A stretch of 37,258 bases of DNA from CAYOBW01 sp964402115 (lineage in GTDB: Bacteria; Verrucomicrobiota; Kiritimatiellia; UBA8416; CAYOBW01): positions 1 through 37,258 of the forward strand of contig CAYOBW010000034.1 of NCBI GenBank assembly GCA_964402115.1. The letters are read 5' to 3'. This document shows, in pieces, positions 24,401 to 36,400 of this stretch (position 1 is the stretch's first letter; every line of letters begins with the position of its first letter). Below the pieces are notes generated by a model. It was not told the origin of the DNA and searched no databases. It worked only from the letters and a program-made list of their open reading frames with translations. A program made the translations under genes and the position numbers.

Positions 24401-27400
24401 CCGTCTCGTCGGTCTCGGCCAGCTCCGGCGCGCCGTCGGTGACGATCAGCAGGTAGCGCGGCCCGATCGCGGCCCCCTCGGGCAGGGCGACGTTGCGCGT
24501 GATGGTGTAGCTCCCGCCGGCGGCCAGCGCGGCCTGCACCGTGCCGCGGTCGGTCACGAGGTGCGTGTCGCCGGCGTCGAGCAGCGGGTCGGCGGAGAGA
24601 TAGACCGAGTCCTGCCACGGCGGCAGCGCGGCGGCGCCGCCGCTGTTGCGCACGGTCCAGCTCACGGTCACCGTCTCGCCCCACCCCGCCGCGGCGGGCG
24701 CGGTGGCGGCGGCGAACTGCAGGTTCGGCCCGTCGAGCGTGAGCGCCACGGCGCGGACGTTGTCCGTCTCGTCGGTCTCGAACTGCGCGGCGCCGCTGTC
24801 GGCCACGAAGAGCAGGTAGCGCGCGCCGGCGCCCGTGGCGGCGCTGAGCGTCAGGTTGCGCGTCAGCGTGTAACGCCCGCCCGCCGACAGCGGCGAGCGG
24901 CCGGCCACGTCTTCGAGCGTAAGGCGCGTGTCGCCGGCGTCCAGCACGGGGTTGAGCGAGAGGTAGATGGCGTCCTGCCAGTCGGCCAGCGCATCGCCGA
25001 GGCCGTTGTTCACCACGGTGTAGCTGACGGAGACCGTCTCGCCCCAGCCGGCAGCGGCGGGCGCGGTCGCGGTTTCGACCGTGAGGTTCGGGCTGGCGAT
25101 GGCCACGGCGCGCGCGGCGGCGTTGTTGCCCTCGTCGCGCTCGGTCTGGGTGGCAGCCGCATCGGCCACGACCAGCAGGTAGCGGCCGGTCCCCTGCGTG
25201 GCGGGCAGCGTCAGGCTGCGGGTGACGGTGTACGCGGCGCCGCCGGCCAGCGGGACGGTGGCGACGGCTTCGTCCAGCAGCAGGACGTCATCGGCCGACA
25301 GGGTTGCGTCGGACGAGAGGTAAATGGCGTCGCGCCAGTCGCCGTGCGCGGTGACGGCGCCGACGTTGCGGACGGTCCAGGCGACCGTGATGGTCTCGCC
25401 CCACGTCGCGGCGGCCGGCGCGGTGACGTCGGTCACTGTGAGATCGGGCGCCTGCACCTCGAGCGCCAGCACGCGGCTGTTGTTGGCCCCGTCGGACTCG
25501 GGCTGTTGCTGGTCGGCATCGGCCACGACGATGAGGCGCCACGTGCCCGGCGCGACCATCGGGATGGCGACGGAGAGGTTGACGGTGTAGGCGCCGCCGG
25601 CGCCGGCGAGCGGGGCGTGGGCGTCGGCGGAGACTTCGGCCAGGAGCCGGTCGGAGCCATCGAGCACGGCGTCGGCGGAGAGGTAGAGGCGGTCGTGCCA
25701 GACGGCGCGCGCCGCGCCGGCGCCCTGGTTCACCACGGTCCAGGCGACGTCCGCCGTGGCCCCGACCGCGGCGGCGGCCGGCGCCTGCAGCGCGCTCACG
25801 GCGAGGTCCGCCGGCGGGGCGAGGCTGACGGTCGCGGCGAGCGCGACGACGTCCCTGGCGTTGGCGCCATTCGGCCCGACGACAAAGTCCAGCGTGTCGC
25901 CCGCCTGCACGGCGAACGGCGCCTGGTTGCCGAAGCGCGCCGTGCTGCCGAGGCCGTCGAGCGTGCCCTCGTACAGCGCGACGCCGTTGAGCAGCACATG
26001 GACCGTGGCGGTTGCGCTGTCCAGGGCGGTGAAGGCGGCCGTCAGCGTGCAGGGGCCGGCGGCCGGCGCAGTCCAGCGCAGGACGGCGACCTGCCCGGCG
26101 GGGCCGGGCTGCAGGCTGAGCTGGCCGGGCGCCCAGGCCGGCGTCGCGCCGATGGTCTGCGCGGTGCCGTTGTGCGCGACAGCCGGACTGCCGTCGGCGC
26201 CAAGGTTGCCGCGCCACACGTCGAGACCGCCCTGCCCGCGGTGGTCGCCGAACGGCGTGAACGCGCCGCCCGCCGCGGCGCTCCAGCCATAGCTCCACGC
26301 CCAGGCGGGGTTCTCGGCGGCCGCGAATTCCGCGGCGGCATCGAACTGCTCGCGGTAGCGCGCCTGGATGAGCACCGCGTCCTGCCGCGTGGCGTCGGAC
26401 GCAAGGCGCGCGGTAAGCAGCAGGCTCTGCACGCTCTCCAGCGCCGCGGCGTCGCCCGCCGTCACCTCGACGCGCAACTCCTGCCACGCGCCGCCGGCCA
26501 GCGGGCCGGTGCTCCAGCCGGCGCCGGTCAGGGCGGCCGTGATCGGGCTGCCGCCGGCCGCGGCATCGTACCAGGCCGCAGTCCAGTTCGCCCCGGCGGC
26601 GTTGGCGTTGAGCAGGAAGGTCTCGGCCGCGACGCCGCGGTTCTGCAGGCGCACGATGAAGGTCGCGGGCTGGCTGCGCAGCGTATCCTGGCGGGCGGCC
26701 TGGCCCGTGCCGGCGGCGCCGTAGACGTGCGCGCCCGTGAAGGCCGCGGCCAGGCTGCTGCGCGCCAGCAGGTCGGGCGCGGTGCGCACGTCCACCGCGA
26801 CGGCGCGCGCATTGTTGGCGCGGTCGGCGTCCACCTGCGCGGCGGCCCGGTCGGTCACGACCAGCAGGTACCACACGCCCGGCGTCGCGCCGCCCGGGAT
26901 CGTAATCTCCGCGGAGCCGGTGTAGGTGGCGCCGGCGGCGAGCGGGGTGTGCGCGGCGGCAGGCACGCTCGCGAGCAGCGTGTCGCCGGCGTCCCAGGCG
27001 GCGTCGGCGGAGAAGTAGACTTCGTCCAGCCAGGCGCCGGTCGTGTCGCGGTTGCCGCGGTTGGCCACGTCCCAGCTCGCGTTCACGACCTGGCCCCACG
27101 CGACGGCGGCCGGCGCGCGCAGCGCTTCGGCCACGAGGTCGGCAATGCGCAGGGTCAGCGCGCGGGTGAAGGCATCCGCCGCTTCGCCGTTCGTCCCGTT
27201 GCCGTTCTGGTTCATCGGGTTGCCGGCGAGGTCGGTCACGTCCGGTCCCACGGTCAGCGTGTAGAGGCCCGGGGCGCTCTGCGCGGCGAACGTGAGGCGG
27301 TAGCTGTTACCGGCGGTGCGCACGGGGGCGCCCACCGCGACGATCTGCCCGGAGGGGCCGAGCAGGCGGATGTCATCGGCGCCGAAGCTGGCGGGATCCA

Positions 27401-30400
27401 GCGCTTCGTTGAAGCTGACCGTGATGGCGGAGAGGCTGTCGTTGACGGCGCCGTCTGGGTCCACGCCGACGACCAGCGGGCCGTTGCGTTCGAGCGTGAA
27501 CGAGGCGGCATAGGTCCCGCCCGCGGCGCTGGTCACGGCGACGCGCACGTTGTCCAGGCCCCAGCTTTCGTCGCCCACGCCCTGCAGGTTGCGCCCGTAG
27601 AACTGCAGGCCCGCGCCGGCGGCGGTGTGCGCCACGCCCTGCGCGAGCTCGGCGTACAGGGCGTCGGTCCAGCCGCCGTTGGTGGTGACCCACCGGCCGG
27701 TGCGGGTCGGCCGGCCCGGGTAGCTCTGGTTGCCGTAGTCGAAGTTGGAGAAGGTGTGCTCGAAGGGCGGCACGGCGCGCCCGTCCACCGTGAAACCCCA
27801 GTAGTCCGGCCCAACGCCGCTGCTGTTGCCGTCCCAGGAGGCGAGCACGTACAGGTCCCAGACCACCTCCAGCGCGGTGTGCGCGGTCAGGTTGGCGACG
27901 GTCAGGGTGTCGGTCAGGTTGGCGAACGACCCGAGGAAGCGCGTCGTGTCCGCTATGTTGGTCGTCGTGCGGTCGCTCCATTCGCTGCCCGCGCCGCTCT
28001 CGAAGTCCGCGGCGTAAACGTACGCGGCGAGGCGGTTGCCGGCCAGGTCCAGGATGTCGGGGCCCAGGGAAACGGTGTAGCGGCCATCCGTGGTCTGCGC
28101 GGGGAAGTCGAGCCGGAAGGTGCGGTCGTCGAGCGCGGTGACCGTGACGGCGGCGGCCAGCAGCCCGCCCGGCGTCTGCACCTGCACGTCCGCGCCCGTG
28201 AAGCTGGCGGCGGCGATCGGCTCGTTGAAGGCAACGGTGACGCTGCCGACAGCGCTGTTGAGCTGGCCGGTCGGGCTGAAGGCCGCAACGCGCGGGCCAA
28301 GCGTGTCGCGCAGCTCGATGGCCAGCGCGCGCAGGTTGTCCGTCTCGTCGGTCTCGGCCAGCGCCGCGTCGCGGTCGGCCGCCAGCAGCAGGTAATGCGG
28401 GCCCGTGGCGCCGGTGAAGGGCAGCTCGACCTGCCGCGACAGCGTGTAGGCCGCGCCGGCGGCGAGCGGGGTGGCCGCCGCGGGCGTCACCGCGGTCAGC
28501 AGGCGGTCGGTCGCGTCGAGCACGGCGTCGGCGGAGAGATACACCGCGTCGCGCCAGGCGCCCACGGCCGCGCCGTCGCCGCCGTTGGCGACGGTCCAGC
28601 CGACGGTCACGGTCTCGCCCCACCCGCCCGCGGCGGGCGCCGTGCCGTCGGTGAAGGCCAGGTTCGGCGCCTCGATGCGCAGGGCCAGCGCCTGCCGGTT
28701 GTTGGCCTCGTCGAGCTCCTGCTGGCGCCCGTCGGCATCGACCACGATCAGCAGGTAGCGCGCCCCGCGCGCGGCGCCGGCCGGGATGGTGACGGCGGTC
28801 TCGACGCGGTAGACGCCGGTCGCCGCGGCCAGCGGCGTGGCGGCCGCGGCGTCCCAGGTCAGCAGCAGCGTATCGCCGGCATCGAGCAGCGCGTCGTCGG
28901 AGAGGTAGACGCGATCGTTCCAGTCGGCATTGGCGTCGCCGCTGCCCCGGTTTTCGACGGTCCACGTCACGGCGACGGTCGCGGCCCAGCTGGCCGCCGC
29001 CGGCGCGGCCGCGGCGGCGAGCACGAGGTCGGGGGCGTTGCTCACCAGGCGCTGGGCGAAGCGGTTGTTCACCTCGTTCGTCTCGGGCAGCGTGCCGGCG
29101 GCGTCGGTCACGAACAGCAGGTAGCTGGTGGCCAGGTTCGTGTCGAGCGGGATGGTCACGGCAGCCGTCGCCGTGTACGTTCCCGTCGGGCCGGCCAGCG
29201 GGACGCGGGCGGCCTGGCTGACTTCGGCCAGCAGGCGGTCGCCGGCGTCGAGGACGGCGTCGTCCGACAGGTAGACGCGGTCGAGCCAGGCGGCCAGCGC
29301 CGGGCCGGCGCCGCCATTAACCACCACCCAGCTCACGTCCACGGTCTGACCCAGGTTGACCGCCGCCGGCACGGTGACCTGCGCAACGGCGAGGTCGGGT
29401 CCGGGCAGGTCGATGGCCACCGCCTGCACGTTGTCGGCTTCGCTCGTTTCGAGCACGGCCCCATACGGATCGGCGCTGAAGAGCAGGTACTGCTTGCCGG
29501 CGGCGCTGGCGGCGGGAATCGTGATGGTGCGCGTCAGCGTATAGGCGGCGCCGTTGCCGAAGGGCAGGTGCGTGCTGCTGCTCGAGGCGGTCAGCAGGAC
29601 GTCGGCGGCGTCGAGTTGGTCGTCGGCGGAGAGCCACACCGCATCGAACCACAGCGTAGTCGCCGCGGCGGCCCCGGCGTTGCGGACGGTCCAGGTGACG
29701 GCGCCGCTCGCGCCCCACGCCAGCTCCGCGGGGGCCTGCGCGTCGCTCACGACGAGGTCGGGCAGCCCGCCCGCGGCGCCGATGGCGATGGCGCGGGCCA
29801 CGAGGTTGTTCGCTGTCGTGCTCTCGTCCTGCTCGCCCCAGCGGTTGGTGACGAAGAGCAGGTAGTAGGCGCCGGGCGCCACGAGCGGGAGCGTGAAGGA
29901 GGCGTCGGTCGCATACGGCGCGGCGGCGGCGGCCAGCGGGGACTGGTCGCCCTGCCGCCGTCCGGCCAGCCACTGGTCGGCGGCATCGAGCACGGCGTCC
30001 GCGGAGAAGTAGACGCCGTCGTCCCAGACCTGCGCGGCATCCGCCGTGCCGGCGTTGCGCACGCTCCAGCGCACATCCACGCTCTGCCCGGCGGTGGCGC
30101 CGGCCGGGGCCTGCGCAGCGCTCACCACGAGGTCCGCCGCCGGATCGGCGGGCCGCGCGACGGTCACGAGCGTGCCGGCGCCGGAGGCCCGGTAGCTGTC
30201 GCCGCCGGCCACGCTGGAGGCGCCGAAGCCGCCGAACGCGGTGATGTCCTTATAGTAGACCGCGATGCGCCCGCCGCCGCCGCCGCCGCCGGCCCAGTCG
30301 GTACGGTTGCCGCCCTTCGCTTCGAAGCCGCCGCTGCCGGCCAACACGTTGGCCGACACCCACAGCGACCCGCCCGCACCCGCACCCGCGTGCGACGCGT

Positions 30401-33400
30401 TGCCGACGCCGTTGGCGGAGACCGCGCCGTCGAGCGTCAGCGTCCCGGCCACGACCAGGCGAAGCGCGCCGCCGCCCGCGCCGCCCACGCTGCCGCCGTA
30501 ATTGCCGCCGGAGGAGCCGAGGTCGGTGGGGTGCAGGCTGTCGCCGTAGGCGCCGCCCGCCGCGCTTCCCGCGTTGTCCGTCCCGCCCGCGCCGCCATAC
30601 CCGCCGCCGCTGTAGCCCGCCGCGCCGCCGGGACCGTTGCTGCCGCCCGCCACCCCCGCATAGCCCTGGCCGTCGGCCGAGAGGCGCGAGCCCACCTCGA
30701 TCGTGACCGCCCCGGCGTTGAGCGTGAGGCCCGCCCCGGCCCACGCGCCGCCCACCTGGGCGGTGTTGTTGACCGAGCTGGCGAGCAGCGTGGAGTTGCC
30801 GCGGAGCGTCAGCGTGCCTTCGACGTTGAGCGTCGTGTTGCCGCCCACGTAAAGCAGCCCGGCATCGTCCACCGTGATGTGCGCAAAACGCAGGGTGCTG
30901 TTCGCCGGCAGCGTGAAGTACTCGTAGACGGCGAGGTGCAGGTGCGGCTGCGTAGTGCCGAAGAAGCCGACCGTACCGACCGTGCCGTTGCGCCAGCCGG
31001 CTCCGCCCGCCGCCGTGGAGGCCGCGTAGCCCGTGAACCCGGCGCCTTCCGCAACGTACACCGCGATGCGCCCGCCGCCGCCGCCGCCGCCGGCCCAGTC
31101 GGTGCGATTGCCGCCCAGCGCTTCGAACCGGCCGCCGCCGGTCAGCACGCCGGTCGTCACCCACAGCGACCCGCCCGAACCCGCGCCGGCGTGCGACGTG
31201 TTGCCCACACCGTTGGCGGAGATGACACCGTCCAGGGTCAGGGTTCCGGCGACGATCAACCGGATGGCGCCGCCGCCCGCGCCGCCCGCATAGCTGCTGT
31301 AATTGCCACCGGAAGAGCCGAGGTCGGTGGGCTGCAGGTTGTCGCCGTACGTGCCGCCGGGCACGTTCCAAGCGTTGTCGTAGCCGCCGCCGCCACCGTA
31401 GCCGCCGCCGCTGTAGCCCGCCGCGCCGCCGGGACCGTTGCTGCCGCTCGACGTGCCGGCATAGCCCTGGCCGTCGGCCGAGAGGCGCGAGCCCGCCTCG
31501 ATCGTGACCGCGCCGACGCTGAGCGTGACACCGGTCCCCGCCCACGCGTCGCCCACCTTGCCGGTGGTGTTGGCGCCGCCGCAGACGAAGGTGGAGTTGC
31601 CGCGGATGGTCACGCTGCCGGCCGCCACCGTGCTCGCGCCGCCCACGGTCAGGGTGGCGCCGCCGAGCAGGTCCACGTCATCGCCGACCGCCAGCGTGGT
31701 GTTCGTGCCGAAAACCAGCGTCGCGCCCGTCGCGCCGGCGAAGCCGAGCTGGATGCGCTTCAGCGTCACGGCCGCACCGGCGGGATAGTCGAAGTTCTGG
31801 CAGACATTGAGCACGGTCTGCTCGGGCGCGGCGCCGGCGGACTGGTCGAAGAAGCCGACCGTGCCAACCGTGCCGGCGCGGAAGCCCGCGCCGCCGGCTG
31901 CCGTGGACGTCGTGTAGCCCGTGAAACCGGCCCCTTCCGTGTAGTAGACGGCGATGCGCCCGCCGCCGCCGCCGCCGCCGGCCCAGTCGGTGTAGCTGCC
32001 ACCCTTTGCCTCGAACCGGCCCGCGCCGGCGAGCACGCCGGCCGTCACCCACAGCGACCCGCCGGCGCCGCCGCCCGCGTGCGAGGTGTTGCCCACGCCG
32101 TTGGCGGAGATGACGCCGTCCAGCGTCAGCGTGCCGCTCACCACGAGGCGGAGCACGCCGCCGCCCGCGCCGCCCACGTAGCTGCTGTGATTGCCGCCGG
32201 AGGAGCCGGGCTGGACGGGCTGGGTCGAGGAATCGTAGGCGCCGCCCCGCGCGTGCCACTCGTTGTCGTAGCCGCCGATGCCGCCATGACCGCCGCCGCT
32301 GTAGCCTGCCGCTCCGCCGGGACCGTTGCTGCCGCTCGACGTGCCGGCATAGCCCTGGCCGTCCGCCGAGATCGACGATCCCGCCAGCACCGTGACGGCG
32401 CCGGCGTTCAGCGTCACGCCCTCACCCACCCAGGCGCCGCCCACCTGCCCGCTCACGTTCTTGCCGTGCAGCAGCAGAGTCGAGTTGCCGATCACCGTCA
32501 GCGCACCGGTCACGGTCACCACGGCGCCGCCGCCCACTTCCATCAGCGCGGCGTCGTCGAGCGTCAGCGCCGCGTAGGTGGGCGCCTCGTCCTCGGCCAG
32601 CACGAAGTGCTCGTAGACGCTGGCGCGGTAGTTCGGCACGGAGGTGTCGAAGAAGATCGCCGTGCCCACCACGCCGCCGCGGAAGCCGGCCCCACCCGCC
32701 GTCGTGGTGGCCGTGTAACCCTTGAAGCCGGCGCCTTCTCCATAGTAGACCGCGATGCGCCCGCCGCCGCCGCCGCCGCCAGCCCACTCGGTATAGTTGC
32801 CGCCCTTCGCCTCGAACCGCCCGGCGCCGGCGAGCACGCCGGCCGTCACCCACAGCGCGCCGCCTGAGCCCGCGCCCGCGTGCGAGGCGTTGCCGCTGCC
32901 GTTGGCGGAAATCACGCCGTCCAGGAGCAGCGTGCCGGTGACCGTCAGCCGGATCGCCCCGCCGCCCGCCCCGCCGAGTGCGCCGCCGTGATTGCCGCCC
33001 GAGGAGCCCAGGTCCACCGGCGCCGTGGTCGAGCCGTAGGTGGCGCCCCGCCCGTGCCACTCGTTGTCGTAGCCGCCCATGCCGCCGTAGCCGCCGCCGC
33101 TGTAGCCCGCCGCGCCGCCCGGCCCGGCACTGCCGGCGGCGACGGGCTTGTAGCCCTGCCCATCTGCCGTGAAGCTCGAGCCCGCGCCGACGACAACCGT
33201 GCCGGCTGCCAGCGTCACGCCGGCGCCGGCCCAGACGCCGTCCACCTGCGCGCCGGTGTTCGCCCCGCGGCACAGCACCGTCGCGCCGCCCACGGCGATG
33301 AGGTTACGCGCGACGGTCAGGGTCGAGCCGCCGGCGAGCGAGAGCCGCGCGCCCGTGTCGAGGAAGACTTCGGCCGCGCCCAGCGCCGCCGCGTTGCTGG

Positions 33401-36400
33401 TCAGCACGGCGCTGTTGTACGCACCGATGTGCGCATACGCGTGGTCGCCGTTGACGGTCACGGCGTTGCCGCTCAGCACGAGGTTCAGGCCGTCGTAGGC
33501 CGGCGCGGCGGCGTCCAGCGTCAGGGCGCTCGACAGCAGCCGCGCGCGGTAGGCGTCTGCGTCAACCTCGCCGGCCACGGCGTCGCCATCCTGGTTCAAC
33601 GCCACGCCCGCGGCGTTCTGCACCGTGGGGGCGATGACCAGCAGGTAGTCGCCCAGCCCGGTGATCCCCGTGAAGTCCAGCTCGTACCACTGCGCCCGCA
33701 GCTTCGTCACGGCGAGGGGAGTGAACGTCGTCGCGGCCGGCGTCGTGAGCGTGATGGCGGCAGCGGTCAGGGTCGCGTCGTCGAGCGCCTGGCTGAAGGC
33801 GACCTGCAGCTTGTCGAACGGGCGCCCCGTCGCGCCGACCGGCACGACGCGCAGCACGTACAGGCCGTCCGCGGCGGTCCAGGCGATCGGGAAGGGGTCG
33901 GCGAAGACATCGCTGCCGGCCTCGCCGTTCAGCGCGTCGCCGTCCTGGTTGAGCAGGTTGCCGGCCAGGTCGCGCACGTCCGGCCCGAGCCGCAGCGTGT
34001 AGGCGCCGCCGACAGTGACCGGCGCGAAGCTGACGGTGTAGTCCGTGCCGCTGCCGGCAATCGCCGCGGCCGCGCCGAGATCCACGCCGCCCGGCCCCCA
34101 CAGGCGCGCGTCGCCAGGCGTGAACGTGGCGGGGTCCACGGCTTCGGAGAAGCGCACCTGGCGCGCATGGACCGGCGCCACCGGCGTCTGCGGCACGACC
34201 ACGCCCGTCGGCCCCCGCGTGTCGATCGTCACGGTCAGGGCGGCGGTCACGGCGTTGCCCACCCACGGCTCGAACGTGACCCGCACGGCGTGCGCGCCAT
34301 CCGCCAGGGCGGCGGGGGCGGTCAGGACGTACGCGCCGGGGGAGACGTCGGTCGTCAGGTCGGCGGCGCCGTCGCCGTCGAAGTCCACGCGCAGCACGCC
34401 GCGTTTGTTGACCGTCACGTCCAGCGTCGGCGTCGTGTCGAAGGTGAGGTTGTCCTGGTCCGAGCTGCCCGTGTCGCTGCCGGCCTGCAGGTCGGCGGTC
34501 ACGGTGGCCGGCGCGTCGGGGATGCCCACGCCCGGGCTGGTGTAGTCCGCGCCGTCGAGCAGCCGGTTGCCGGCGGCATCGAGAATGCCGGCGGCGCCCG
34601 CCACGCGCACGCGGTAATAGTCGTCGGCGCACGGCACGGCGGTCCACAGCGTGGCGGTTTGCGTGGCCGCGTCGTACTGCACGGCCGTCAGGCGCCCGGT
34701 GAGATCAACGGCATTGGCGTCGTCGAACACGCCATCGCCCCCGCTGGCGTCGAGCCCGTAGTGCGCGAGGGTCGCTACCGTCGCCGCGTCAAGACCGTTG
34801 AGGTCGTTGAAGCGGACGCGCAGCGAGTTCCACGGCAGTTCCAGCGCGGACGCGCGCCAGGCCGGGCACGACGCCGCGTTGCCGCCGCCGAGCGTGCCGT
34901 TGTTTGCGTTCGCCGTGCCGTCCGCTGCGGTCGTGCCCACGGCCTCGTCGAGGCGCCAGTAGCCGGCGAGCCCCGCCTCCGCGCCGGTCAGCCGCCGCGC
35001 GTAGTCCGCCTGGATGTCGCCGGCCGCCCGCGCCACGTTCCACAGGCGGATGTCGGTCAGCGTGCCGGGGAAGAAGCCGCTGCCGCGCCCCGATTCGGCG
35101 CCGAACACCAGCGGGTCGCCGGAGGTGCGCAGCGTCTTGGCGATCGCGGCGGTGGCGTTCAGCGCGCCGTTCACGTACACGCAGGCCGTGGCGCCATCGA
35201 ACGTGCCGGCGACATGGTACCAGACGCCGGGCTGCCAGGTTACGCCCGTCGTGTTGAGGCCCTGCCAGTCCCAGAGATCGAAGTAGAGCTGGTCCTCGTC
35301 CGAGCTGCCCTCGCCGCTCGCGGAGTACCAGAGGCGCCACGCGCTGGCCTTGTCCACGAGGTAGGTGCGGCTCTGCCCGATCTGGTACGGGTCGACGTCG
35401 AAGCGCAGCCACGCCTCCAGCGTGAGGGCGCCGCTGAAGCTGACGGCGGCGGCGCTGTTCACCAGCACGTAGTCGTTGGCGCCGTCGAAGACCAGCCCCG
35501 TGCCGGGCGGCAGCACGGCGGCCACGGTCGGCCCCGTGGTGTCGCTCGTCACCGCCAGCGCGGTCTGCACGCGCGCGCCAACCCACGGGGTGAACCAGGC
35601 GGTGACGGCGTGCACGCCGTCGGCCAGGTCGGCCGGCGTGGCGCAGGTGTGGCTGCCGGCAGTGACGGCGCGGGTTTCATCCACCGTGCCGTTGCCGTCG
35701 TAGTCGAGCTCCAGCGTGCCGTCCTTGTTGACCGTCGCCGTGTAGGCGGGCCGCACGACGTTCGTGAGGTTGTCGCTGTCGGACACGCCGCTGTCGCTGC
35801 CGGCCTGCAGGTCCAGCGCGACGGTGGCGGGGTGATCCTCGACGCCCAGCGTGGCGCTGACGTAGTCCGTGCCGTCCAGCAGCGCGTTGCCCGCCGCATC
35901 GCGCACGCCCCCGGCGGCGGCGTTGATCGTCAGGCGGTAGAAATCGTCGCCCAGCGCGGCGGCGAAGGTGAGCAGCGCGGTCTGCGTGGCGGCGTCGTAG
36001 CGGACGGCGGAAGGCGTGAAGACGATTTCGTTGCCGTCCGCGAACTGCCCGTCGCGGCCGCTGGCGGCGAGGCGGTAGTTGGCCGTGTTCTCGACGCTTG
36101 ACGCGTTCATCCGGCCCGTGTCCGCGTACGTCACGCGCACACGGGTCTGTGACAGCGGCGCGGACGATCCCACCCACGTCGGCTGGTTGGCCGCGTGACC
36201 CGCTCCCAGCCAACCGGTCCGGCCCGCCGGGCCAGAGTCGGAGGCTGACGCCCCGCAGCCATCGTCCAGCCGCCAATACGCCGCGAGCCCCGCCTCGCCA
36301 CCGGTCAGGCGCCGGGACATCCCGTTCTGGATCTCGGCCGCCGTCAGGGCGTGATCCCACACCCGCACCTCGTCCATCAACCCCACGAAAGCCTCGGCGG

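Noticed and set aside
17094..32867. Plus-strand ORF of 5,257 codons
   Set aside because: It is codon-aligned with the real minus-strand gene, has no recognisable domain, and is Arg/Gly/Ala/Val/His-rich noise. It is open only because the real gene lacks TTA, CTA and TCA codons here.
30160..33540. Possible CRISPR or noncoding tandem repeat
   Set aside because: The units are about 800-900 bp, coding and in frame, and the conserved landmarks are at protein level; there is no short repeat-spacer structure.
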